Shown here: positions 9,461-17,895 of the stretch, piece after piece
How positions within the stretch are numbered: position 1 is the stretch's first letter
Layout: each line of letters opens with the position of its first letter
Assembly (NCBI GenBank): GCA_000317655.1
Contig: CP003940.1
Location: forward strand, 1,302,001 to 1,366,000
Length of the DNA stretch: 64,000 nucleotides
Reading direction: 5' to 3'
From: Cyanobacterium stanieri PCC 7202
GTDB lineage: Bacteria > Cyanobacteriota > Cyanobacteriia > Cyanobacteriales > Cyanobacteriaceae
Made by a program: the position numbers and the translations under genes
The notes under the pieces: generated by a model
Told to the model about the DNA's origin: nothing
The model's input: only the letters and a program-made list of their open reading frames with translations
The model's database searches: none

Positions 9461-10240
9461 ATGACCCCTTTTGCGGTAGAAATTATTAAATTTTTTCCTC
9501 CATATTCCTTTTTTCTGGGCATAATTGACTCTGCTGGGTGGTTAACCCCTAGTCATTTGATAATGCTTGGTTTATTAGTCGCCTTTGCCATCGCCCATAG
9601 CGGTTTAGCCGCCCTCAGACCATGGGGAGAAAGTAAAATAGGAGCAAGACTATATCGAGTATTATTTGCCCTAGTGAGCATTCCCTTTGCCACCGTATTA
9701 ATCATTTACTTTTTTAACCATCGCTATGATGGCGCCCTATTATGGCAAATACAAGAAGTATCAGGAGTCAAAACCACCGTTTGGATATTATCAGCCATCT
9801 CCTTCATATTTCTTTACCCTGCCACCTTCAACCTTTTGGAAATTGCGGCTATCCAAAAACCTCAAGTACATCTGTACGAATCAGGCATTATCCGTATTAG
9901 TCGTCATCCGCAAATGGTAGGACAAGTTATTTGGTGTATTGCCCACACTATCTGGCTTGGCACTAGCTTTATGGTAGTCACCTCCTTGGGTTTAATCGCC
10001 CATCATCTTTTTGCCGTCTGGCATGGCGACAAAAGACTTACCAAACGTTACGGCGAAGCCTTCTTGAGGGTAAAAGAAAGAACCTCCGTTTTACCCGGTT
10101 TAGCCATCCTCGACGGTAGGCAAAAACTACAGTGGCAAGAGTTTTTAAAACCCGCTTATGTGGGTGTAACAGCATTTACTCTCTTATTTTGGTTTATCCA
10201 TCCTTGGTTAATGACTGTTACGAATAAAGTCAATTGGTAA
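9461..10240 (+). CDS. NnrU-family 15-cis-zeta-carotene isomerase (Z-ISO-like)
   Basis: Probable heme-dependent isomerase of the 15-cis bond of zeta-carotene in carotenoid synthesis, in the thylakoid or plasma membrane. 259 aa with about six hydrophobic segments. The sequence is close to plant Z-ISO as I recall it: HSGLAALRPWGE (residues about 45-57), FFNHRYDGALLWQ, FLYPATFNLLEIAA, the motif IRISRHPQMVGQVIWCIAHT and the YGEAFLRVKERTSVLP tail. The conserved His residues in HSGLA and SRHPQM fit heme ligation in the family. Divergent from rbcR. The family is often annotated NnrU after a denitrification gene; that function is not implied here. Confidence 0.85.
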   Translation: MTPFAVEIIKFFPPYSFFLGIIDSAGWLTPSHLIMLGLLVAFAIAHSGLAALRPWGESKIGARLYRVLFALVSIPFATVLIIYFFNHRYDGALLWQIQEVSGVKTTVWILSAISFIFLYPATFNLLEIAAIQKPQVHLYESGIIRISRHPQMVGQVIWCIAHTIWLGTSFMVVTSLGLIAHHLFAVWHGDKRLTKRYGEAFLRVKERTSVLPGLAILDGRQKLQWQEFLKPAYVGVTAFTLLFWFIHPWLMTVTNKVNW

Positions 10241-10407
10241 TTTTATTGGATGATCCCCCCTTTCATCTTGCACAATATAGGTAGGGGATCAATAATAGTC
10301 GCAAAAAAAATTATCAAACCGATAATTAATTACCCTTCTTAAGCTATTATCTAATCCGACATCGCCATTTTATAAATTTTTTAGTTATTTAGATAAAACA
10401 AATTAAT

Positions 10408-10746
10408 ATGATTTCTGTAAATCAAGAATCTTTTGATCGAGAAGTTTTACAATCTTCCCAGATGGTGTTAATCAATTTCTGGGCGCCTTGGTGTGGTTTA
10501 TGTATGATGCTTCAACCGATTCTCAATCGTCTGCAGTCGGAATGGGAAACGGATTTAAAAGTAGTTAGTATCAACGCTGACCAAAATTTGCGTCTTGCCA
10601 ATAACTACAGTCTTAGTAGTTTACCCACTCTGATTTTGATGCACCGAGGGGAAATCATTGAGCGTCTCGAAAGTTTCCACAATAGGGAACATTTATACCA
10701 AACGGTTAATGATGTGATGTTAAATCTCATGCACAAAACCGCCTAA
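10408..10746 (+). CDS. Thioredoxin-like protein with CGLC active site
   Basis: Probable cytoplasmic thiol-disulfide oxidoreductase. The 112-aa protein has one thioredoxin fold with FWAPWCGLCMM at residues about 24-34 (Cys29 and Cys32) and the cis-Pro segment SSLPTLIL. The active site is CGLC where classical thioredoxins have CGPC; the Pro-to-Leu change alters the redox potential in studied thioredoxins, so the partner set probably differs. No signal peptide. It sits alone between Z-ISO and coaD with more than 100 bp on each side. Confidence 0.88.
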   Translation: MISVNQESFDREVLQSSQMVLINFWAPWCGLCMMLQPILNRLQSEWETDLKVVSINADQNLRLANNYSLSSLPTLILMHRGEIIERLESFHNREHLYQTVNDVMLNLMHKTA

Positions 10747-10866
10747 AATAATGAACAATTAACAATGGACAATTGACAACTAAACTTCAATTCATTTTGT
10801 CCTGCTTATTCTTAATTGTTTGATTAATTTATTGTCCCTCTCTCCTTATTCCCATTCTCATAAATC

Positions 10867-11343
10867 ATGATTGCAATATACCCCGGTAGTTTCGATCCCA
10901 TCACCCTCGGACATTTAGACTTGATACAACGGGGTAGTATTTTATTTGATAAAGTGATTGTGGCAGTGTTAAAAAATCCTAACAAAAAGCCTTTATTTAG
11001 TTTAGAAACAAGGGTAAAACAAATTTCCCTTTGTACCCAAGATATTCCTAATGTGGAAGTGGATAGTTTTTCGGGTTTGACGGTGGAATATGCCCAGTTG
11101 AAACAAGCAGGGGTGTTGTTAAGGGGTTTGAGGGTATTATCAGATTTTGAGCAAGAATTACAAATGGCTCATATTAACAAAACCCTCGCTAATAATGTGG
11201 AAACGGTTTTCTTGGCGACTAATACCGAGCATAGCTTTGTAAGTAGTAGTGTGGTGAAGGAAATCGCTCGATTTGGGGGCAAAATTGATCATTTAGTACC
11301 GGGGGCGATCGCCCTTGATATTTACAAAGCATTACAAAAGTAA
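10867..11343 (+). CDS. coaD: Phosphopantetheine adenylyltransferase
   Basis: Transfers AMP from ATP to 4'-phosphopantetheine, giving dephospho-CoA, the fourth step of coenzyme A synthesis. 158 aa, the normal length. Conserved features are the N-terminal [19 protein letters not shown] with the TxGH nucleotidyl-transfer motif, [18 protein letters not shown], and the C-terminal [17 protein letters not shown] with the ISSS-type motif. The ATG at 10867 is the only sensible start. Confidence 0.96.
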   Translation: MIAIYPGSFDPITLGHLDLIQRGSILFDKVIVAVLKNPNKKPLFSLETRVKQISLCTQDIPNVEVDSFSGLTVEYAQLKQAGVLLRGLRVLSDFEQELQMAHINKTLANNVETVFLATNTEHSFVSSSVVKEIARFGGKIDHLVPGAIALDIYKALQK

Positions 11344-11430
11344 CCTAAAATTTTTAACAAAACATAACAGCTATCGTCAACGGATACCTTAAAATTAAGC
11401 TCATATAGATACTTTATTTATTTTATTACA

Positions 11431-12393
11431 ATGCGGATTTTAGCTCTTATCCCCGGTGGTATCGGAGATCAAATTTTATTTTTTCCTACTTTAAAAACTC
11501 TCAAAGATCAATATCCCAAAGCCGTTATTGATGTCATTGTAGAGCCTAGGTCAAAAAATGCCTACCGTGTCTGTCCCCACGTCAAAGAGGTGTTAGTCTT
11601 TGACTATAAAGATAAAAATGGACTAGCCGACTACCTCAACCTTTTGGGCATCATTAGAGATAGAGAATACGAACTTGCCGTTACCCTTGGGCGTAATTGG
11701 GCAGTGGGCTTCCTCCTCTGGCTCAATGGTATTCCTAACCGTGTGGGTTACAAAGGCCCCAAATCTTGGTTTATCAACAACCCCGTAGAACTAAAAACCG
11801 AACAGTATGCCGCCTATATGTACCATGATCTCGTCCATGGTTTAAATATTACCAATCCTTGCCCTCCTTTATCCATCAATGTACCCAAAGAAGACATCCA
11901 ATGGGCAGAGTCGGAACAAAGAAGGCTCGACATCAAAGAATCAGGTTATATCCTCATCCACGGCGGTTCTAGTGCGCTCGCCAAAACCAAAGGTATCGAT
12001 AAAATTTACCCCGTAGCCAAATGGCAAAGAATTGTCGAAGATGTGCAAAGAAAACAGCCTAACTTGCCCATTGTCCTTTTAAATGGGCCCGATGACCAAG
12101 AATGGACAGCGGAAATGTTACAATTATGTAACAACCTTAAAGTTATTAGTCCTCCAGATATTGGCAAATTGTCCGCCTTCATAGCAGGAGCAAACCTCAT
12201 GCTATGTACCGATAGCGCGCCTATGCACCTATCCGTAGCCGTAGGCACCTATACCATCGCTCTATTTGGGCCTACCCAAGCCGATAAATTATTACCCCCA
12301 AACAGCGATCGATTTATAGGTATTCAATCCCTCAGTAAAAACATTGCTGATATATCCACCGAGAAAATTTTAGAGAAAATGTGGCAAGGGTAA
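11431..12393 (+). CDS. Glycosyltransferase family 9 (ADP-heptose:LPS heptosyltransferase-like)
   Basis: Probable sugar transferase of surface polysaccharide or lipopolysaccharide synthesis. The 320-aa protein begins MRILALIPGGIGDQILFFPT, the GG-x-GD entry motif of GT9. The C-terminal half has ILIHGGSSA and a nucleotide-sugar segment LMLCTDSAPMHLSVAVGTYT followed by ALFGPTQ, all GT9 hallmarks. The next gene encodes a GmhB-like heptose bisphosphate phosphatase in the same direction 187 bp on, which supports a heptose or related ADP-sugar donor; the acceptor is unknown. Confidence 0.88.
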   Translation: MRILALIPGGIGDQILFFPTLKTLKDQYPKAVIDVIVEPRSKNAYRVCPHVKEVLVFDYKDKNGLADYLNLLGIIRDREYELAVTLGRNWAVGFLLWLNGIPNRVGYKGPKSWFINNPVELKTEQYAAYMYHDLVHGLNITNPCPPLSINVPKEDIQWAESEQRRLDIKESGYILIHGGSSALAKTKGIDKIYPVAKWQRIVEDVQRKQPNLPIVLLNGPDDQEWTAEMLQLCNNLKVISPPDIGKLSAFIAGANLMLCTDSAPMHLSVAVGTYTIALFGPTQADKLLPPNSDRFIGIQSLSKNIADISTEKILEKMWQG

Positions 12394-12418
12394 AAAAATG
12401 GATCATTTTTTGATCTGT

Positions 12419-12439
12419 GTAGGGTGGGCAATGCCCACC
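12419..12439. repeat. Dispersed palindrome (GTAGGGTGGGCAATGCCCACC)-type hairpin
   Basis: GGTGGGCA and TGCCCACC form an 8-bp stem around one base at 12423-12439. A second copy lies at 19297-19317. The same hairpin is common in cyanobacterial spacers. It follows the glycosyltransferase stop and may help end transcription, though no T run follows. Confidence 0.7.
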
Positions 12440-12580
12440 AAAATAATCATTAATTGCTCAGAATTAAGCAATAATCAATCAACTTAAACTAGACTAGAAA
12501 AAGATAGGTTAAACCCCGTACATAGGAAATTAAATCCAATTAATTAAAATTACTTTTCAGCAAAAATCAAGGATATAGTT

Positions 12581-13171
12581 GTGGCGAAAAAAGCAGTTTT
12601 TTTAGATCGTGATGGTGTTTTGAATGTTGAGGCAGGATATATACATAATGTCGAGGACTTGCGACTGATTCCCCATGTTGCCAAAGCGGTCAAAAAAATT
12701 AACGATAGTGGCTTTTTTTGTTGTCTAGTATCCAATCAATCTGGCCCTGCTAGAAACTATTATCCCGATAGCCACGTAAAAGCATTACACCAAAGATTAG
12801 AATATTTATTGTGGCAAGAAGCCCAGGCAAAATTGGATGCGCTTTATTACTGCCCTTATCTTAGCCCCAATGCAGGGGGAATTAACCCTCATTTTACCCA
12901 TTGGGGTACATGGCGCAAACCCAATACAGGGATGTTGGTGGCGGCGGCATGGGAACATGATTTAGACCTAAAAGGTAGCTTTATGGTGGGGGATAAAGCC
13001 ACGGATATAGACTTAGCCCATAATGCAGGTTTGACGGGTATTCTCGTTACCACAGGTTATGGTACAAAGGTTGTGGAAGGAGAATATCAACATAAAACCA
13101 AACCTGATTATATTGCCTCGGATTTGAGCGAGGCGGTAGATTGGATTTTGCAACGTCAGGCATCGCCATAA
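12581..13171 (+). CDS. gmhB: D,D-heptose 1,7-bisphosphate phosphatase, GmhB-like (HAD family)
   Basis: HAD-family phosphatase, expected to remove the C7 phosphate from a heptose 1,7-bisphosphate for LPS core or S-layer heptose. 196 aa. HAD motif I is VFLDRDGVLN (residues about 6-15), motif II is VSNQSG, and motif IV is MVGDKATDIDLAHNAG. Start is GTG at 12581 with AAGGA upstream. In GmhB a zinc-binding loop with CxH and CxC precedes the RKPxxGM segment; here only one Cys (YYCPYL) remains, and the later CxC is replaced around HFTHWGTWRKPNTGM. It therefore may lack zinc or act on another substrate. It ends one base before nadE, which is convergent. Confidence 0.82.
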   Translation: MAKKAVFLDRDGVLNVEAGYIHNVEDLRLIPHVAKAVKKINDSGFFCCLVSNQSGPARNYYPDSHVKALHQRLEYLLWQEAQAKLDALYYCPYLSPNAGGINPHFTHWGTWRKPNTGMLVAAAWEHDLDLKGSFMVGDKATDIDLAHNAGLTGILVTTGYGTKVVEGEYQHKTKPDYIASDLSEAVDWILQRQASP

Positions 13172-14827
13172 TCACCAACGACTGGCAATGGGCATCTTCC
13201 ACCCAGTACCAAAAGCCCGATCAGTAATTTTGAGTACGGGGGGAGCTTGTTTGCGTTTAAATTCAGCCCTTACCACTAATCTTAATACTTGTTTGACAAT
13301 TTCTGCATCGTAGCCTGAATCGATAATTTCTTGCTCGGATTGATGAAAATTTATGTAACGTTCGAGAATATCATCAAGGATGGGATAGGGCGGCAAGGAA
13401 TCCTCGTCTTTTTGTCCGGGTTTTAATTCCGCACTGGGGGGCTTGATGAGGATATGATTGGGAATAATCTCTTGTTCATTGTTTAGCCAACGACAAAGGG
13501 CGAAAACTTTGGTTTTGGGAATGTCGGCAATGACGGCTAATCCTCCATTCATGTCTCCGTAAAGGGTACAGTATCCTACCGCCATTTCTGATTTATTGCC
13601 AGTGGAAAGAAGAAGATAGCCAAATTTGTTGGCTAGGGCCATTAAAAGGGTACCTCGGATGCGAGATTGCAGATTTTCTTGGGCGATACCAAAGGTGTCA
13701 TCCCCAAAAATTGGTTCGAGGGAGGAGTCAAAACTATTCATCATCGGTTCGATGAGAATTTTTTGGGTTTCAATGGCAAGGTTATGGGCGAGGTTTTGAG
13801 CGTCGATGAGGGAACTTTCTGAGCTATAGGGGGAGGGCATTAATATTCCTAAGACATTTTCACTACCGAGGGCATCAACGGCGATTTTTGCCACTAGGGC
13901 GGAATCGATGCCACCGCTTAAACCAAGGATGGCTTTTTGGAAACCACATTTTCTGGCATAGTCTTTGACTCCGAGGATAAGGGCTTGATATATTTCTTCT
14001 TCTTCGGTGGGGGCAAAATCAATGTTACTTAGTAATATATCTTTTTTTTCGGGACTGTATTCGAGATAAAATAAGTCGCTTTGGCAATTTTTTCCTCTGA
14101 CGGTAATTTGACATTGTTTGTTGAGGGCGAAACTGTTACCGTCAAAGATTAATTCATCGTTTCCTCCTATTTGATTGACGTAGATAATTGGTTTTTGATA
14201 TTTATTGACTAGGTATTTGAGCATGGTTTCCCGTAATTGTTGTTTTCTGACAACGTAGGGGGAGGCGGAGAGGTTGACAATAAGGTCAACATTTTGTTGA
14301 TGGAGGGATTCGAGGGGATTGGTACGATAATTTTTTTTACCCCAAAATAATTCGTCATTCCATAAATCTTCACAGATGGTAACCCCTATTTTGATGTTGT
14401 TTTGTTCAAATATAATAGGGCTGGTACCTCTAGCAAAATAGCGTTTTTCTTCAAAAACATCGTAGTTGGGTAGGAGTTGTTTATGGAAAATTTGTTTTAT
14501 TTCTTGGTGCTGAACCAATGCCACGCTATTATGGAGGGGTTTTTCTCCTTTTTCCATGGCTTTTTTGTTGATGGTGGCTAAACCCACTAGGATGGTGATA
14601 TTTTCGGGAATGGCAAGGGCGATCGCCTTTAGTTCTTGTGCCATCATAGTAATAAAATCATGGCGAAATAGTAAGTCTTTGGGGGGATAACCACAAAGAG
14701 ATAATTCGGGGGTTAATAATAATTCGGCTCCTTGTTGTTGGGCTTGATGGGCCGCTTCAATGATTTTTTTTGCGTTGTTTTTTATATCACCAATCGTCGG
14801 GTTTAACTGTGCGATCGCAATTTTCAT
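13172..14827 (-). CDS. nadE: Glutamine-dependent NAD+ synthetase
   Basis: Last step of NAD synthesis: deamido-NAD plus ATP and glutamine-derived ammonia gives NAD. 551 aa with two domains. Residues 1 to about 250 are a nitrilase-type glutaminase with the Glu (LLTPELSLCGYPPKDLL), Lys (HKQLLPNYDVFEEKRYF) and Cys (GVTICEDLWND) triad. Residues about 270-551 are the ATP pyrophosphatase synthetase with GLSGGIDSALVAKIAVDALG and LLSTGNKSEMAVGYCTLYGD. It is a fused enzyme as in most cyanobacteria. Directly adjacent to the convergent gmhB-like gene. Confidence 0.96.
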   Translation of the reverse strand: MKIAIAQLNPTIGDIKNNAKKIIEAAHQAQQQGAELLLTPELSLCGYPPKDLLFRHDFITMMAQELKAIALAIPENITILVGLATINKKAMEKGEKPLHNSVALVQHQEIKQIFHKQLLPNYDVFEEKRYFARGTSPIIFEQNNIKIGVTICEDLWNDELFWGKKNYRTNPLESLHQQNVDLIVNLSASPYVVRKQQLRETMLKYLVNKYQKPIIYVNQIGGNDELIFDGNSFALNKQCQITVRGKNCQSDLFYLEYSPEKKDILLSNIDFAPTEEEEIYQALILGVKDYARKCGFQKAILGLSGGIDSALVAKIAVDALGSENVLGILMPSPYSSESSLIDAQNLAHNLAIETQKILIEPMMNSFDSSLEPIFGDDTFGIAQENLQSRIRGTLLMALANKFGYLLLSTGNKSEMAVGYCTLYGDMNGGLAVIADIPKTKVFALCRWLNNEQEIIPNHILIKPPSAELKPGQKDEDSLPPYPILDDILERYINFHQSEQEIIDSGYDAEIVKQVLRLVVRAEFKRKQAPPVLKITDRAFGTGWKMPIASRW

Positions 14828-15109
14828 GGTTTATGGTTAATAGATAAAATATTAGGAGAAATTGATAAACGACCAAAGATCAAGAAACTGAGAAACTTTT
14901 TAGAAAGAACAAAAAGTAGTCAATCTATCAAAGGAAAATGATTAAATCAAGGGGTAATAATTGACGAAAGAAAGTAGCTTATTCCTCTTTAATTTTACAT
15001 TCTTTAGATAGTAATTTTCGAGTTAGATGATAAAAATTTTAATTTTTTAAATCAGCTATCGATGAGATAATAGAAAAGAACTCATGAAAAGATTTAAGGA
15101 TACATTATC

Positions 15110-15802
15110 ATGGCTAAACTGTATCGTATTATTACCAGTTTATGGTTGACCTTGACTATCGTATTTAGTTTAGGTATCAGCAACGCCAACGCCACAGGAG
15201 TATATGATATGCCCATGGTCAGTGCTGGGGAGGCAGTATGGGTAGTGGATGAGGCAGACACCCTCAGTCGAGCAACAGAGGCAAAATTGGATGGAATGTT
15301 TGATCAATTAGCCCACTCCACAGGCACAGAGGTACGGGTAATTACCCTCCGTCGTTTGGATTATGGGGCAACTATTGATAGTTTCACCGATGATGTTTTT
15401 CAGAAATGGTACCCCACCCCAGAAGAGCAAGAAAATCAAGTATTATTAACCCTTGATACCCTCACTAATCGCAGTGGTTTGCGCATCGGTGCATCTTTAC
15501 AAAATTTATTAACCCCTGATATTGCCGAAAGTGTTGTTAAAGAAACCGTAGGATATGCCCTCAAAAATCAGCAATATAACCAAGCAATAGTGGATGCGGG
15601 CGATCGCATGATTGCAGTATTATCAGGACAAGAAGACCCCGGACCCCCTGAAATTCAGGAACTTAACATAGAAGGCACATTCTCTACCGCCGAGGAAACT
15701 GATGACGGTATCGCCACCATTTGGGTAGTGTTACTCGTGATCCTAGCTACGGTTATCCCCATGGTGACATATTTTTGGTATGTAGGATTTCCCGGCAGTT
15801 AA
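15110..15802 (+). CDS. psb32: Psb32 / TLP18.3-like photosystem II repair protein (TPM domain)
   Basis: Thylakoid-lumen protein with a TPM-domain phosphatase fold, linked to photosystem II protection and repair in this family. 230 aa: signal peptide at about residues 1-28 ending NANA, TPM domain with VWVVDEADTLSRATEAKL and RVITLRRLDYG at about 43-190, then one C-terminal transmembrane helix (IWVVLLVILATVIPMVTYFW) with a short tail. The arrangement, signal peptide plus TPM plus C-terminal helix, is that of Psb32. Upstream 14828-15109 is AT-rich and holds no other recognised feature. Confidence 0.88.
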   Translation: MAKLYRIITSLWLTLTIVFSLGISNANATGVYDMPMVSAGEAVWVVDEADTLSRATEAKLDGMFDQLAHSTGTEVRVITLRRLDYGATIDSFTDDVFQKWYPTPEEQENQVLLTLDTLTNRSGLRIGASLQNLLTPDIAESVVKETVGYALKNQQYNQAIVDAGDRMIAVLSGQEDPGPPEIQELNIEGTFSTAEETDDGIATIWVVLLVILATVIPMVTYFWYVGFPGS

Positions 15803-15871
15803 GCTAGAATGAAAATATGAAAGCTCAGTATTTCATAATATAAAACTTTTAAAAAACTAGCCAATAAAAAG

Positions 15872-16126
15872 ATGATTACAGACACAATCGCTATCAGATA
15901 CTATCAAAAACTAACCGATGGCATGGTAGATTTATGGAACAGAGGTAGTCGCTATGAAGAATTAAGAGTTTATATGGAGGGATATTTGGCTTGTTTACGT
16001 CAAACAAATATTGTAGAACCTTACTTAATTCATCGTCTCGAAGAAGAAGCATTTCGCTTTTTAAGGGATCCTTCTAACTTTGAATTGGCAATGCCTCAAG
16101 TACAAAGAGAACATGATTTTTATTAA
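15872..16126 (+). CDS. DUF6761-type small conserved cyanobacterial protein
   Basis: 84-aa soluble protein of unknown function. It starts MITDTIAIRYYQKLTDGMVD and contains SRYEELRVYMEGYLACLRQ and a C-terminal FLRDPSNFELAMPQ. It looks like the short cyanobacterial proteins grouped as DUF6761; this family name is from memory. Mostly helical by composition, with no signal peptide or Cys pair. It lies 69 bp after psb32 in the same direction and 125 bp before the crr7-like gene, from which it is separated by a strong hairpin. Confidence 0.7.
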   Translation: MITDTIAIRYYQKLTDGMVDLWNRGSRYEELRVYMEGYLACLRQTNIVEPYLIHRLEEEAFRFLRDPSNFELAMPQVQREHDFY

Positions 16127-16153
16127 AATTCTTTTTGTATTTAAACAAAATTT

Positions 16154-16212
16154 GAGGGTGGGGACTAACACTGAATATAATTCATTTCGGTTCGGTTTTA
16201 GTCCCCATCCTC
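16154..16212. repeat. Long hairpin between DUF6761 and crr7 genes
   Basis: GAGGGTGGGGACTAA (16154-16168) pairs with TTAGTCCCCATCCTC (16198-16212) over 15 bp with one G-T wobble, around a 29-nt loop. It may be a terminator for the upstream gene or a mobile palindrome; no long T run follows. Confidence 0.6.
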
Positions 16213-16251
16213 TTGCTTATAAATAGTGTGATTAAAATTTAATATTGATTT

Positions 16252-16509
16252 ATGGCTGACTCAATCATGTATCAAGAAGACGGTTATGTTGTTTTGGAAA
16301 ACGACAAACCAGAAGAGTTGATGAGTAAAACAGAATTGTTAGAAAAATTAAAAAAACTGGTATCGGATTCAACAGAATTACCCCGTGATGTGGCTCAACA
16401 TAATACTATTGAGGCTAAAGCCGAATATTTACTAGATAACTATTGCGAATTTTATCCTGATGAAAACAGTTATTTACAATGGTATGTCGTTCGTTGGGAA
16501 AAAAAATAA
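16252..16509 (+). CDS. CRR7-like protein (NDH-1 assembly factor family)
   Basis: 85-aa soluble protein resembling chlororespiratory reduction 7, which is needed for assembly or stability of the photosynthetic NDH complex in plants. Matching parts are MADSIMYQEDGYVVLENDKP at the start, SKTELLEKLKKL in the middle and the C-terminal EYLLDNYCEFYP with YLQWYVVRWEKK. The length fits the cyanobacterial family. It is 24 bp upstream of the OFA transporter and may be cotranscribed. The match is from recall of the family and not from a search. Confidence 0.75.
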   Translation: MADSIMYQEDGYVVLENDKPEELMSKTELLEKLKKLVSDSTELPRDVAQHNTIEAKAEYLLDNYCEFYPDENSYLQWYVVRWEKK

Positions 16510-16533
16510 GTAAAAATCCCCTCGTAAATTTTT

Positions 16534-17817
16534 ATGGTAACTTTTCTTATCAAAGATAATTTAGACAAACAGAGATGGTGGATTGCCCTTGCCGCCGTTA
16601 TCATTCAACTATGTTTAGGCACCATCTACTCTTGGAGTGTCATTAAAAATGAGCTAGTCACCAATCAAGGCTGGGAAGAAGTTGCCACTTCCCTAACTTT
16701 TGTAATCTCCTTGGGAATTATTGGTTGTGCGGCGGCGGTGGGTGGTATTTTGGTTGATAAAAAAGGGCCAAGGTTTGTAGCTACCCTCGGAGGCTTTTTG
16801 TTTGGCATTGGCACTATTATCGCAGGGATAGGCATTGAGTTAAATAATTTACTCATTCTCTACTTGGGATATGGACTCATAGCAGGATTAGGCAATGGTT
16901 TTGGTTATGTTACCCCCATTGCAACCCTTATTCGTTGGTTTCCCGACAAGAGGGGTTTAGTAACGGGGTTGGCAGTGATGGGTTTTGGTGCTGGGTCTTT
17001 TTTTATTGGTTTGATTGCTCCATTTTGTATTAATAATTTTGGTGTACCTAATACTTTTTATATTTGGGGAGTCTGTTTTTTACTATTGATTGTCATTTCT
17101 GGACAATTGTTAATTAATCCTCCCCGTGGTTGGCTACCCCTTGGCTATGAATTACCTACGGGTAATAAAACCATTGAATGTTACACCTTTCATCGAGCAA
17201 TTCGGGCCTCTCAGTGGTGGATTTTGTGGGGTATTTTATTTGTTAATGTGAGTGCTGGATTAGGTTTTATTTCTCAGTTATCTACCATTGCTAGAGATTT
17301 ATATTATTTACCTATTTTTGAGAATTTAAGCGTCCAAGATATTAGTTTACTTAGGGACAGGGCGGGGTCTTTTGTAGTGGCGATCGCCGCTATCTTCAAC
17401 GGTTTAGGCAGACTTTTTTGGGCATGGTTATCGGACATTTTTGGTAGAAAAGCAATTTTTTCCACCATGTTTATTACCCAAGGAGTTTTATATTTAATCA
17501 TTCCCTATCTAAATAGTTATATTCTGTTCATTTTCATTGCCTGTTACCTTCTTTCTTGTCTTGGGGGTGGATTTGCCACCATGCCAGCTTTTGCGGCGGA
17601 TACTTTTGGCTCGGAAAATATTGGACGTATTTACGGGGCGATGTTAACTGCTTGGGGAAGTGCAGGGGTAGTAGGGCCTTTTGTGTTTAGTTGGATCAAG
17701 GATAATACTGCTAGTTATAACTATGCTTTGTATGGGGCCGCAATGTTGTTAATTATCGGTTTTATTTTGACAAGAATTTATCATCCCCCTCGCAGAATAA
17801 AGTGTATTCATGAATGA
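16534..17817 (+). CDS. MFS transporter, OFA (oxalate/formate antiporter) family
   Basis: Twelve-helix major facilitator permease of 427 aa. It begins with the OFA-type segment QLCLGTIYSWSVIKNEL. The intracellular MFS loop GGILVDKKGPR lies between helices 2 and 3, and RLFWAWLSDIFGRK forms the matching loop in the second half. Family members move small carboxylates such as oxalate, formate or pyruvate; the substrate here is unknown. Malic enzyme, which makes pyruvate, starts 78 bp downstream in the same direction, so a carboxylate substrate is plausible but not shown. Confidence 0.88.
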   Translation: MVTFLIKDNLDKQRWWIALAAVIIQLCLGTIYSWSVIKNELVTNQGWEEVATSLTFVISLGIIGCAAAVGGILVDKKGPRFVATLGGFLFGIGTIIAGIGIELNNLLILYLGYGLIAGLGNGFGYVTPIATLIRWFPDKRGLVTGLAVMGFGAGSFFIGLIAPFCINNFGVPNTFYIWGVCFLLLIVISGQLLINPPRGWLPLGYELPTGNKTIECYTFHRAIRASQWWILWGILFVNVSAGLGFISQLSTIARDLYYLPIFENLSVQDISLLRDRAGSFVVAIAAIFNGLGRLFWAWLSDIFGRKAIFSTMFITQGVLYLIIPYLNSYILFIFIACYLLSCLGGGFATMPAFAADTFGSENIGRIYGAMLTAWGSAGVVGPFVFSWIKDNTASYNYALYGAAMLLIIGFILTRIYHPPRRIKCIHE

Positions 17818-17895
17818 CGGCACCCGAGAATCAGAAAATAGTTCGAGGTTAAGCTACAATTCTAAAGATTATTATATTTATTAGTATTTAACGGA

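Noticed and set aside
10252-10294. GATCCCC...GGGGATC hairpin after the Z-ISO gene
   Set aside because: The loop is about 25 nt and no T run follows, so a terminator could not be supported.
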